Numbered from the stretch's first letter, positions 1 to 8,167 are shown. The stretch is DNA of 45,687 bases from an uncultured Acidobacteriia bacterium (GCA_903925015.1 CAIYDY010000335.1:1-45687), one strand, 5' to 3'. A program made the numbers and translations. Notes: a model not told the origin generated them from the sequence alone.

Positions 1-148
1 GCTCGCCGTACTCGGCGCGTTTCTCGCCCCGTTCTTCCTGTTCGACAATTTCGTGGCAGACCGGTCTGTCGCGCACTTCCTTCCTAAAGGGGCTGCGTTC
101 CGGGGTTTCAGTCCTCCCAGCCAGTTCCTTGATCTCCGCCGCGTTTAC
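1..148 (-). pseudogene. DUF1016/YhcG-type nuclease, N-terminal fragment at window edge
   Basis: Reading leftwards, the frame is open from a stop at 149-151 to the window edge. It ends in the stretch EIVEQEERGEKRAEYGE, which resembles the start of DUF1016 (YhcG-type PDDEXK nuclease) proteins, where a helix of the form EIGRxIVExEQxGxxRAxYG is characteristic. The residues before it do not look like the family, and the only conventional start is a GTG at 76, so the N-terminus appears damaged or replaced. The rest of the gene lies outside the window. DUF1016 genes are common in defence islands, which fits the ABC-3C operon next door. The match rests on one short motif. From 149 to 340 no gene is recognisable. 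Confidence 0.35.
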
Positions 149-340
149 TCAACGAATTTCGATGTTTGCGAGTACAATAGAAGTTCAAGAAATTCCATGC
201 TGTAGAACCGAGGATGGCCTTTAAATGATACGCCGCGAAGGCTTTATGGGGCCCGACTCCCAATGTGCCACCGTCTCCGTTCCGCCGCGCCGGAGGCCGA
301 GTTGACGAGCTTTCCTATGCTGGCCTGAATCGCCCCCAAA

Positions 341-1525
341 ATGGCCAAGAGATCTCATTCCGCACCTGGTCCAAGTGCTGGTTACGGGTATCAGTTCGAG
401 CGAGCACTCTACTGGCTCGCTCGCAGCCCAGCGGGCGCAGCCGTTGGCATCGAAACGGACGATGACGTCGCGGTCAGAAACGGCACGACCTCGCTCTTGG
501 AACAGGACAAGCACTCCATCGCTGCAGGGGCTGAGCCATTCGGGGACCGGTCGAAGGATCTCTGGAACACCCTGAACATCTGGCTTGACTCGATTGAGGA
601 GAATCGCGTCGACGCAGAGACCACGCGGTTCCTGATGGTCACGAACAAAGAACTACCCGATGGCCTCGCGAAAGCGATTAGCGCGGCCACGACAACAGAA
701 GCCGCCGGACAATGCATCACGGGACTCGAACGTGCAGCAGAAGACCCTCCGGAAAAGATAGTGGCGCTCGTTGGCCGCGTGTTGCGGTCGGAGTCCCGCG
801 ACACGCTCATCAAAGTCATCCAAAACACTGAGCTTGTCGATGCAACGGCGGGCGCTGCCAGTCCCCAAGTGAGAGCGGACACCATCGCGAGCCTGCCCCT
901 CCCGAGTTGGGCGGCCCCGACCGCCGAATCGATCTTGGACGAGTTAGCGGGTTGGGTGTACGCCCGCGCGCTCGCTGCATGGCGAGAGAACAATCCGGCA
1001 TGGATCGCGCGTGACCATTTCATCAATAACCTGCACGCCGTCTTAGACCGCCGCAAGAGGAATATCGTCCGGGAACGGGCGCAGTACCTCATTCCCGTCT
1101 CGATCGACGCGATTGGCGAGGAGAAAGGTCGGCAGTTCGTGAAACAGCTCTTCCTCGTGACCGAAGATCCGGTGCTGATCGACTCGTCGATCCGCGATTT
1201 CATCCGTTGCAATGTCGAGAAATTGCGTCTCTCAAAGGAAGGCAATATCACGGACGAGGACTGGCGGGCCTTTCAAGTCGCATTGTGCTCGCGCTGGGAG
1301 AAAATCCGCTCACGGAACATCCGAATGAAACAGGACCATCCTCCGGGTGACGTCGGCTTCGCCATCCTCATGGAGACGACCGAGAATCACCGAGAGCGAC
1401 TGGCAGGGTCAGCGACGGACGAGGTCTACCTGACTGCCGGAACGTACCACCTGCTCGCGGACCTGCTGGAACTGGGTTGGCATCCCGAGTACGCAACGAT
1501 AATTCAGGAGGCAGCGGAAGCGTGA
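341..1525 (+). CDS. ABC-3C system effector: PD-(D/E)xK-type nuclease with ABC-3C C-terminal domain
   Basis: This 394-residue protein is the likely effector of the three-gene ABC-3C operon. Residues 14-23 (GYGYQFERAL) followed by ETDDD at 38-42 and LLEQDKH at 52-58 have the layout of the CAP4/DUF4297-type endonuclease fold, in which an acidic residue precedes a Q-x-K or E-x-K strand. LWNTLNIWLDSI and RFLMVTNK further on are also typical of that domain. The C-terminal half carries LFLVTEDPVLIDSSIRDFIR and a Trp-rich end, as in ABC-3C effector C-terminal domains. By family knowledge it should cut DNA when licensed by the ATPase; this is inference. No clear ribosome site precedes the ATG. The stop overlaps the next start (GTGA), so the two are translated together. 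Confidence 0.75.
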   Translation: MAKRSHSAPGPSAGYGYQFERALYWLARSPAGAAVGIETDDDVAVRNGTTSLLEQDKHSIAAGAEPFGDRSKDLWNTLNIWLDSIEENRVDAETTRFLMVTNKELPDGLAKAISAATTTEAAGQCITGLERAAEDPPEKIVALVGRVLRSESRDTLIKVIQNTELVDATAGAASPQVRADTIASLPLPSWAAPTAESILDELAGWVYARALAAWRENNPAWIARDHFINNLHAVLDRRKRNIVRERAQYLIPVSIDAIGEEKGRQFVKQLFLVTEDPVLIDSSIRDFIRCNVEKLRLSKEGNITDEDWRAFQVALCSRWEKIRSRNIRMKQDHPPGDVGFAILMETTENHRERLAGSATDEVYLTAGTYHLLADLLELGWHPEYATIIQEAAEA

Positions 1526-2007
1526 TCGACGTCCTTTTCGAACAGCGCATCATCCAGAACACCGGCCTCGCAGCCGAGGCGATCTGGCAAGCCGTGCACG
1601 AGGCGTACGAACTGCGCAGTCGCCGGGAAGGCGTGCCCTTCCCACTGGTATTCCTGGTGCTTCCCCTCACGTTCCACGAGCACACGGCCGCGTCGCTGGC
1701 ATCCAAGACGCAGCCAGGAGCGTTGTACAAAGCGCTCGCGGCGGATAGAGAGATCACCCTGGACCTCCAACGGCGCATGGAAGCGTTAGCCGACCGCACG
1801 TTCCAGGCACTGTCGATAGCGTTCCAAACAGGGCTATTGGACTTCGATGCCAAGGAACACCAAATCATACCCGTGCGAAAGAGCGCGCCCGTCACGCACT
1901 TGACCAATGAGGTCAAGTGCATCATGTCGGCTGCGAAACGCATAGGACAGGCGTTCGGAGAAATGAGCGTCGTGCAAATCATCACCGCATTGAATGTGAG
2001 GTTCTAA
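1522..2007 (+). CDS. ABC-3C system middle component
   Basis: The protein has 161 residues from a GTG start overlapping the effector stop. A strong AGGAGG at 1506-1511 lies 10 bases upstream of the GTG and decides this start over the earlier ATG at 1477. The sequence FEQRIIQNTGLAAEAIWQ, then PFPLVFLVLPLTFHE, then a helical part ending in an AFQTGLLDFD segment, matches the 'three component ABC system middle component' families, small proteins always found between the effector and the ATPase. They are thought to bridge ATPase and effector. No catalytic residues are evident. The gap to the ATPase gene is two bases, so all three genes form one transcription and translation unit. Confidence 0.75.
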   Translation: MIDVLFEQRIIQNTGLAAEAIWQAVHEAYELRSRREGVPFPLVFLVLPLTFHEHTAASLASKTQPGALYKALAADREITLDLQRRMEALADRTFQALSIAFQTGLLDFDAKEHQIIPVRKSAPVTHLTNEVKCIMSAAKRIGQAFGEMSVVQIITALNVRF

Positions 2008-2009
2008 AA

Positions 2010-4010
2010 TTGCAACTGACCATTCTCAAGATCGTCTTGTGGCCGAAGAACACGAATCTCCGCCCGCGCGTCGTCCCGTTCGAGCCAGGCAAGATTAACG
2101 TCATCACTGGCGATAACGGCACCGGCAAATCCACGCTCACCTGGATCGTGGACTACTGCCTCGGCAGCGAGAAGTGCTCGATCCCAGTGGGCCTCATTCG
2201 CGACCTCACCGGGTGGTTCGGCCTGCACTTGAAACTCGCGAACACCGAAATGATCATCGCGCGCCGCAATCCCGAAGATCAACGATCTACCACCGACTTG
2301 TATTGGAACGAGGGACTCAAACTCGAAGTTCCTGCCGTCGTGCTTAAGAATGCACGCGTCGATGACCTCAAGAATCGCTTCAACCAGATTGGGCACTTGC
2401 CGTCACTCGACTTCGCCACCGACGACGTCGTCGGCTACGCGGGGCGACCCAGCAGCCGCGACATGGCCGCGTTCAACTTCCAACCACAACACATCATCGC
2501 CAACCCCTACACGTTTTTCTTCAAAGCCGACACGACCGAGCACCGCGAGAAGCTCAGAATTATCTTCCCCCTCGTTCTCGGCTCGATCGATGCGACAACG
2601 CTCGCGAAGCAACGCGAATTCAGGGACGCGGAACGGGAGCATGACAAAGTCCGCAGGGAGCTCGAAGCCAGAACAACAGCCGCCCGCGCATGGGAAGCAG
2701 AAGTCGAAAGCTACTACCTCCAGGCGAAAGGATTAGGGCTCCTTGCAGATGCGCCCTCTCCAAGCCCGAACTGGGGATTGGACAAGTATCTCTTGGAGCT
2801 CCGACGTGTACCTGACTCAGTACGGCGAATGGATTTGCCTGAGGTGCGAGAAGGGACTAATGAAGCCGCCTCAGGGGAGTTCGTCCGGGTCGCGGCCGAG
2901 GAAGATCAACTAGCCCAAGATACGGGCTCGCTCAAGCGTCGGCTCGATAAAATCGACCAACTCGCCGCATCACTGAATGACTATGGATCGAGCTTCACCA
3001 GCCAAGAAGACCGGTTAGAAGGAGTGGGTTGGCTGGAAGAGAAACTGCGAGACAACCACGAGTGTCCGGTGTGCGCGGCCGTTCATACAGACGGCAACGC
3101 CCGGCTCACCGAACTAAAGACCCTCGCGCGCGAGATGAGGACCCTTGCCGTCTCCGTGCGTCAAGCCCCAGCAAAGCTAGACCAAGAGCAGGCGACTCTG
3201 CGGCAGGAACTCCGCGACAAAGAAAACCTCCTGTCCCGAGCCCGACAGAAACGCAAGTTCTTAGAGGAGCGCACCTCAGCATTCGCCGCACAACGACAAC
3301 GCGTACGGCAAATTTACTTGTTCGTCGGCAGAGTTGAGCAGGCGCTGGAGAACGTCATGTCCAGCCGCAACGTCGATGACCTCCAAGACAAGGCAAGAGC
3401 CCTCGCGGAACGACTGGCTCGCCTCAGGCGAGAACTCGACGGGAGATCACGGCAAGACCGACTGGACGCCGCGATCGACAAGGTATCCGCACGCATCGCT
3501 GACTACGCCAAGAGCCTGCGACTTGAACACGCGACGGAGAACGTGCGGCTGAGCATTCGTGAGCTCACCCTCCAGTTCCGCCCGCTCTCTGGCAGAACCG
3601 ACTTTCTCTGGGAGGTAGGCAGCGGGCAAAACTGGGTCGGGTACCACCTCGCTGGCTTACTCGCGCTCCATGAGCACTTCAACAGCCTACCCCACAACCC
3701 CGTGCCACGGTTCCTCATGATCGACCAACCAAGCCAAGTCTACTTCCCGGAAGCTTGGCCAGCGATAGATAAGACACCCGGCGGCAACAAGCTATCCGAG
3801 CGGTCCCCGGACATCGAAGGCGTGCGGCGCATCTTTACGGTGCTATCCCAGTTCATTAGCGTCCTCAAGGGACAGTTTCAAGTCATCGTTACTGAGCACG
3901 CGGGCTCGATCACTTGGCAGGGAATCGAAAACGTTCACTTGGTCGCGAACTGGCGAGAGGGACATGACGATTTCCTCATCCCAGCCGAATGGCAGGAGAA
4001 GCCCAAGTGA
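2010..4010 (+). CDS. ABC-3C system ATPase, DUF3732 SMC/Rad50-like
   Basis: The protein has 666 residues from a TTG start two bases after the middle-component stop; TGAGGT at 1996-2001 serves as ribosome site. The Walker A motif GDNGTGKST is at 34-42. Long charged coiled coils flank a Rad50-type zinc hook CPVC (Cys352 and Cys355). The Walker B region is FLMIDQPSQVYFP, with Asp572; the DQPSQVYFP signature is specific to DUF3732. A late His in VTEHAGS may act in the ATPase site. Family knowledge places such SMC-like ATPases as sensors of abnormal nucleic acid or replication structures, controlling the effector. Lamassu and RloC were considered but do not have this middle gene or the DQPSQ motif. 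Two rare-type starts (GTG, TTG) suggest deliberately low expression. Confidence 0.85.
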   Translation: MQLTILKIVLWPKNTNLRPRVVPFEPGKINVITGDNGTGKSTLTWIVDYCLGSEKCSIPVGLIRDLTGWFGLHLKLANTEMIIARRNPEDQRSTTDLYWNEGLKLEVPAVVLKNARVDDLKNRFNQIGHLPSLDFATDDVVGYAGRPSSRDMAAFNFQPQHIIANPYTFFFKADTTEHREKLRIIFPLVLGSIDATTLAKQREFRDAEREHDKVRRELEARTTAARAWEAEVESYYLQAKGLGLLADAPSPSPNWGLDKYLLELRRVPDSVRRMDLPEVREGTNEAASGEFVRVAAEEDQLAQDTGSLKRRLDKIDQLAASLNDYGSSFTSQEDRLEGVGWLEEKLRDNHECPVCAAVHTDGNARLTELKTLAREMRTLAVSVRQAPAKLDQEQATLRQELRDKENLLSRARQKRKFLEERTSAFAAQRQRVRQIYLFVGRVEQALENVMSSRNVDDLQDKARALAERLARLRRELDGRSRQDRLDAAIDKVSARIADYAKSLRLEHATENVRLSIRELTLQFRPLSGRTDFLWEVGSGQNWVGYHLAGLLALHEHFNSLPHNPVPRFLMIDQPSQVYFPEAWPAIDKTPGGNKLSERSPDIEGVRRIFTVLSQFISVLKGQFQVIVTEHAGSITWQGIENVHLVANWREGHDDFLIPAEWQEKPK

Positions 4011-4024
4011 GTAGACGGAAGTAG

Positions 4025-4249
4025 CGCGACGACCGGCGAGTTCTAATCTGCTCGGACCACGATCTGGTCGATGGCGAAGACCGCTGGACGGCGGTCGGGT
4101 CGACGAACGCGTTGAGAATCCTGGTGCTTGTGTTCACGGTGCGGAATGGTAAGATTCGCCCCATCGCCGGATGGGAGGCGGATCGTAGAACCAAGGCTGA
4201 CTACTTGCAGGAGAAGGCGATAGGACGGATATGGCCAACAAACGACTAG
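4025..4249 (+). pseudogene. BrnT-type toxin, 5'-truncated remnant
   Basis: An open frame without any usable start runs from just after a stop at 4022 to a TAG at 4247. It contains DGEDRWTAVGSTNALRILVL followed by VFTVRNGKIRPIAGWEADRR, which matches the central and C-terminal part of BrnT RNase toxins (a GexRxxxxGxT, then VVFTxR, then IRxIxAxxAxRxE pattern). The usual N-terminal strand (FEWDxxKxxxNxxKHG) is missing, because the frame begins only 15 bases after the ABC-3C ATPase stop. The 3' end overlaps the antitoxin gene by 19 bases, the normal BrnTA arrangement. The toxin therefore looks inactivated while the antitoxin survives. Confidence 0.6.
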
Positions 4250-4554
4250 TAATTCCGCAATTCGAGAACGAGAGCGAGGAAGCCGGGTGGTGGGAAGCCA
4301 ATCGGTCGGCAGTCGAGGAGGACCTGCGAACAGCGATGCGCGCGGGAAAGACGGTGTCCCTGCAAGACGTGATGGCCGGTGCGAGGAGCAAGAAAGACCT
4401 GGTGCCAGTCACGATCCGGCTCGCGAGTGAGGACCTTGCCACGGCTCGGGAGTTGGCGGACGATACGGGTATCGGCTATCAGACGTACATCAAGATTCTC
4501 TTGCACCAGGCACTCCAACAGGCAGCCAGTAGTCGGGCGCAGGTGAGACCCTAG
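4231..4554 (+). CDS. CopG/BrnA-family antitoxin (ribbon-helix-helix)
   Basis: The protein has 107 residues. It begins KRLVIPQFENESEEAGWWE, typical of CopG antitoxins of BrnT-like toxins (IPxFxSExEEAxWW). It ends with a ribbon-helix-helix domain in residues about 58-92 (PVTIRLASEDLATARELADD, then GIGYQTYIKILLHQAL). Family members bind the toxin with the N-terminal part and repress their own promoter with the helix domain. AGGAG at 4209-4213 is too far from the ATG to be a strong ribosome site, so coupling to the overlapping toxin frame is likely. The partner toxin is truncated, so this may be an orphan antitoxin or one kept for neutralising a related toxin elsewhere. Confidence 0.75.
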   Translation: MANKRLVIPQFENESEEAGWWEANRSAVEEDLRTAMRAGKTVSLQDVMAGARSKKDLVPVTIRLASEDLATARELADDTGIGYQTYIKILLHQALQQAASSRAQVRP

Positions 4555-4715
4555 ATCTCCTGCGAACTTCGAGTACGTCTGCGAAAAACAACCGCTCCCC
4601 CGGCGGCGTCTGCCCGAAGAAATAATATTTTCGCCACACATGGCCGGATTCCATGCGGTTCGGTGTTTCACCAGTAGGCGGGAAATTGCTGCTGAACAAA
4701 CTCTGGAGAAACCCC

Positions 4716-5288
4716 ATGCAACTCAACTATCGAAAACTGATTCTGGTCTGCTTTACCGCAGCGTGCGTGGCGAGCACCTGCCAAGCCGGAAGAATCTACA
4801 CCATCAGCGCTTCCACCACCGAAGGCACCGCGATCACCGGAACGGCCACCTTCGACACAAACACCCACAAGTTCACCTCCTGGGACATCATCGCCGCCGC
4901 CGACCCCGGTGCCACTCGCGGTGGGTTCGCCGCCGGTGAATGGGACATGAGCAACACCACGGTAAACGGGGAAAATGATGCGAACGGGCTCTTTCTGATC
5001 AATGGCCCTCAGCCGAATCCGGCGAACTTCATTCTCCTGGCCTTCCTCACCTCGGTGACAGGAACTCCCGGGGAGTCAGTGACAATCTGGACCAATGTGA
5101 ACGGCGGTTCTTACCGTTTCGGTTCGGCAATTGAAGACCTGGGAGCGGGTTGCTGCCGGACGCACCTCTCGGGGACCCTTACCGCCGATGCCGGTGCGGC
5201 AACGCCGGAGCCGACAACCTGGGGCATGTTCGCGGGTGCCGGCCTTTTGGCACTGCTCGAACGGAAACGGCGCGCACTCGTAAGCTAG
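4716..5288 (+). CDS. PEP-CTERM sorting domain protein
   Basis: The protein has 190 residues. A signal peptide (MQLNYRKLILVCFTAACVAS, cleavage near CQA-GR) is followed by a Gly/Thr/Asn-rich secreted domain. The C-terminus has the exosortase sorting signal: PEPTTW, a short hydrophobic helix GMFAGAGLLALL, and the basic tail ERKRRA. Such proteins are exported, processed by exosortase (EpsH-type) and usually linked to exopolysaccharide or the outer surface. The ATG at 4716 is chosen because GGAG at 4705-4708 is well spaced and the signal peptide begins there; the frame is open further upstream. No exosortase gene is in the window. The specific role is unknown. Two adjacent Cys (residues about 147-148) may pair with another Cys. 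Confidence 0.8.
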   Translation: MQLNYRKLILVCFTAACVASTCQAGRIYTISASTTEGTAITGTATFDTNTHKFTSWDIIAAADPGATRGGFAAGEWDMSNTTVNGENDANGLFLINGPQPNPANFILLAFLTSVTGTPGESVTIWTNVNGGSYRFGSAIEDLGAGCCRTHLSGTLTADAGAATPEPTTWGMFAGAGLLALLERKRRALVS

Positions 5289-5298
5289 GAATGGATTC

Positions 5299-5337
5299 GG
5301 GCGGGAGGGTCATCCGGCCTTCCCGCCTCCCTGTTTT
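5299..5337 (+). terminator. Rho-independent terminator after the PEP-CTERM gene
   Basis: Bases 5300-5309 can pair with 5318-5327 (ten pairs, one G-T), with an eight-base loop. A short T run lies at 5334-5337. It sits 11 bases after the PEP-CTERM stop and can also act for the convergent glycosidase gene. Confidence 0.6.
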
Positions 5338-5438
5338 AGGGCAACCTGTGAACGTGCTGCTGGATAAACGGCTGGCTGCCCGACGATTGGAGTCAAACCC
5401 TCGCGGCCCGTAAACTTCATATACCCGAAGCGGCTGCG

Positions 5439-7622
5439 CTATTTACCGTAGCCCAGGCCAAAGCCAAAGACGTATTTGGCGCTCACGCGGTTTTTGTAGG
5501 CGTAGTCGAACGCTTCGGCGAACCCTGGAACGTCCGGAGCATTCTTGTCGACGGCCGCTTGATCCGCCGGTATCGTGAGAGGCAGTTTCCCGACCGGCGC
5601 AAAGCGGCCTCTCACCACGTCCAGCAGTCCCTCGGCCTTGACGTCGAACGTCGCCAGGACCGCCGCGGCACCGGGTTCCACTTCGTTGATGATCCAGGGA
5701 TTGATGAAATTGATCACCAATACCGTCGGCTTTGCCGCTTCGATCTGTTTCACCTTGGCGACGTCAACGCCCGTAAGGGGGCTCAGTGCGATGTCGGCAT
5801 AGTCGTGCTCGGGCCGCTGGTAGACGGTGGGGCGCAACCATACCAAGGCCACGTCGGCTTGGTCGAGCGAATCCACGACCTGTACGGTCGGGTCCTTCGC
5901 GAGCAGGGCCTTCAGGGCGGCGGTGCCATTGACCGAAGGGGGGGCACCCCGCCCGCCGAAGTCGCCACGGCCGCCCCTACCCTCCGGTCCGCCCCGACCC
6001 GCGGCTCCGCGGCCACCTGCTATGCCCCGGCCACCCGCTCCACCCCGGCCCACTGCCCCACCCCGGCCTTCTGCTCCGCCCCGACCTTCCGGCCCACCAC
6101 GCCCCCCAGCTCCACCCCTGCCCCCGAAGCTTGGGGGCTGACCGGCCATGACCTCCACGTACACCTTCCTGGCACCCGTCATCGGCAACAGTTTGCTGTC
6201 GTTGCGCAGCAGGACAACGGACTTGCGATGGGCTTCGTCGGCCCGCGCTGCGGAAACCGGTGAACTGGCGATCTTTTGAGCCGCTTCGGGGTCGGTGTAT
6301 GGGTTCTCGAAGAGCCCCAATTTGAAGATCTCCTTGAGCAGAAGTGTGACCTGCGGCGTAAGGTCGGATTCCTCCAGCAGGTGCTGGTGGACCGCGTCCA
6401 AGAGGCCCTGCGGACTATTGCTGTCGGAAAACAGGGCAACCCCGGCTTTCACCGCTTTCGCGAACCGCTCCGGCGTGGTGAGCTTTTCCACTCCGAAAGC
6501 GTTGGCGGTAAGCACACCGGTATCGGTATTGACGTAGCCCTTGAATCCCATCCGTCCACGAAGCAGTCGGGTGAGCAATGCCGTATTGTAGGCACCTGCC
6601 ACCTCTTCGAACTGCTTGGTGTCGGACTGCCACCATTCCTTGGGAAGCTGCTTCCCACTCCGCTCGTTGGATGGGTTGTTGTAGTAGCTCATGATCGAGC
6701 TCGCGCCGGCGTCGACGGCAGCCTGGAAAGGAGGCAACTGGTATTTGAAGAAGCTGCCGGGCGTCGGATATACGGCCCACTGCCCCCAATCGTTATGGGG
6801 ATCCAAGCCCTTGTCGACGGGCCCATCTCCTGGGAAATGCTTGATCGATTGCGCTACCGACTCCGGCCCAAGAGCGGGCCCTTGGAAGCCCAATACGATT
6901 TCGCGGGCGATCTCCGCGTTCCACTTCGGGCTTTCCCCAAACGTTGTTTGAATGCGGTACCAGCGCGGCTCGGTGGCCACGTCCACCTGATATCCGTAAC
7001 ACTTCTGGATCCCCGAGGCGCGCCATTCCGCCCGCGCGATTTCGGCGAACGAGCGGATCAGCTTGATGTCATTCGTCGCAGCCAGCCCCAGCGTCCCGGG
7101 CCAACTGGAGAACTCGCCAGCCGCTTCGGCTTCCTCGTACACCAAATTGTCGCGAACGTGGTTTCGTGGATTCGAGGCAAAGACAATCGGAATGCCCAGA
7201 CGCGACTTTTCGGCGAGTTCCTGTGAAGTGTTCGCGCGCGCCGCCAGTTCACGGGCGGTGAGGTTGTCGCGGAGGATGAAGTAGCGGATGTTGCGCTGGT
7301 TGAGATAGTCGTCCAAATTGCCTGCATTGAACGAAGTAATTTGCATCAGCCCCGCCTTCTCCTCAAGGGTCATTTTGGAGACCAGGTCCGCGACGCGCTT
7401 GTCGACCGGCAATCGCCAATCCTCGTAGGGGTCCAACACGCCGTTGCGGTTCAAATCCTTGAACGACAGGTCGCCGACCTTCAGCAAGGGGGCGGCCCGT
7501 CCGTCGATCTTCGGCTGTTTTGGCGCGGTAGGCGCGGCCGGCATCGACACCATCCAGAGTGCAAGGGACAGCACCAGAGCGATTGAAGCTGGCGTAAACG
7601 ATCTTCTGCGCGGCATGTTCAT
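5439..7622 (-). CDS. Glycoside hydrolase family 3 (beta-glucosidase-like), secreted
   Basis: The protein is about 727 residues from the ATG at 7622 (a second ATG at 7616); the frame is open much further upstream but that part overlaps IS debris and lacks protein-like sequence. A signal peptide (RRRSFTPASIALVLSLALW, then MVSMPAAPTA) directs export. The GH3 N-domain shows KMTLEEKAGLMQ, IKHFPGDGPVDKG and the nucleophile region GFKGYVNTDTGVL with the catalytic Asp. The C-domain starts at SVVLLRNDSKLLPM and ends in VFGFGLGYG. Family members release glucose or similar sugars from beta-linked saccharides. A Gly-Arg-rich repeat of about 60 residues is inserted at the start of the C-domain, which is unusual. 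The gene stands alone. The exact substrate cannot be read from sequence. Confidence 0.85.
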   Translation of the reverse strand: MNMPRRRSFTPASIALVLSLALWMVSMPAAPTAPKQPKIDGRAAPLLKVGDLSFKDLNRNGVLDPYEDWRLPVDKRVADLVSKMTLEEKAGLMQITSFNAGNLDDYLNQRNIRYFILRDNLTARELAARANTSQELAEKSRLGIPIVFASNPRNHVRDNLVYEEAEAAGEFSSWPGTLGLAATNDIKLIRSFAEIARAEWRASGIQKCYGYQVDVATEPRWYRIQTTFGESPKWNAEIAREIVLGFQGPALGPESVAQSIKHFPGDGPVDKGLDPHNDWGQWAVYPTPGSFFKYQLPPFQAAVDAGASSIMSYYNNPSNERSGKQLPKEWWQSDTKQFEEVAGAYNTALLTRLLRGRMGFKGYVNTDTGVLTANAFGVEKLTTPERFAKAVKAGVALFSDSNSPQGLLDAVHQHLLEESDLTPQVTLLLKEIFKLGLFENPYTDPEAAQKIASSPVSAARADEAHRKSVVLLRNDSKLLPMTGARKVYVEVMAGQPPSFGGRGGAGGRGGPEGRGGAEGRGGAVGRGGAGGRGIAGGRGAAGRGGPEGRGGRGDFGGRGAPPSVNGTAALKALLAKDPTVQVVDSLDQADVALVWLRPTVYQRPEHDYADIALSPLTGVDVAKVKQIEAAKPTVLVINFINPWIINEVEPGAAAVLATFDVKAEGLLDVVRGRFAPVGKLPLTIPADQAAVDKNAPDVPGFAEAFDYAYKNRVSAKYVFGFGLGYGK
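5941..6126 (-). repeat. Imperfect 18-bp tandem repeat encoding GRGGAx units
   Basis: Within the GH3 gene about ten imperfect units of six codons encode the patterns GRGGAG, GRGGPE, GRGGAE, GRGGAV and GRGIAG. The run starts after MAGQPPSFGG and ends at FGGRGAPPSVNG. On the opposite strand it yields a misleading proline-rich open frame. Such repeats expand and shrink by slippage. Confidence 0.8.
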
Positions 7623-7840
7623 TTGTCTTCGAATCGTTATGGTATCGCGGTTCCTTCCTGTTGTGTGGCAAAAAGGGGGTTCATCGACCGCGGCTCTGGA
7701 ATTCCGGGTGGATCGTCCGCCACCTGGAGAATGAGTGCAGCCCCGACGCGCTCCGGGGAAGTCCAGATATGGGAAGGGTACACCGACGGCGGGGCCTGAC
7801 TCCGGCATTTCCGAGATCGCTGTGGCAGGGGAGATTGCCC

Positions 7841-8167
7841 TCACCGAGGAGCGGCTGGCCATGTGTTGAAAGATTGCGCTTCTCCGTCCGGGAACTCTTC
7901 CTCCGGCAGGAAATCGCCGAGGACTGCCAGTCGAAGTTCATCGGCACATGGCTTGGAATGAGGTGGCCCTTGAGGTCGGTTGGACCGCTTCCGGCCTCCG
8001 CCGGTGAAGGCGCTCGCGCCGTGCTCCTCCAGCTCCCGGTGCCACGGGTACAGGTCGCTGGTGTCGAAATCCAATGACCTCGCCACCTCCGCCGCGCTCG
8101 TGCCCGGAGCCATTTGGCGGATCGCAGTCTCCTTCAACTCCTGGCTGAACTTCCTTCTTGTGCCCAT
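7841..8167 (-). pseudogene. IS3-family transposase OrfA, truncated
   Basis: Residues 4-57 of the 108-residue frame are a clear helix-turn-helix OrfA start: RRKFSQELKETAIRQM, then TSAAEVARSLDFDTSDLYPW and ELEEHGASAFTGGGRKR. After that the sequence no longer resembles OrfA (the usual leucine zipper is missing), so the fusion to unrelated sequence occurs near 7995. OrfA binds the IS ends and OrfB supplies the DDE integrase; no OrfB is present, so the element cannot move by itself. GGGGAAGGACC at about 8172-8182 could serve as ribosome site. Confidence 0.7.

Noticed and set aside
171-178. TACAAT as a -10 box for the ABC-3C operon
   Set aside because: No -35 element at a suitable distance, and the site lies far from the start codon.
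2010-4010. Lamassu or RloC/PrrC-type system
   Set aside because: The small middle gene and the DQPSQVYFP signature point to ABC-3C; no HEPN or Lamassu LmuA-like domain was seen.
5827-6141. Proline/alanine-rich open frame on the plus strand
   Set aside because: It is the mirror of the Gly-Arg repeat in the GH3 gene on the minus strand; it has no ribosome site or other features.
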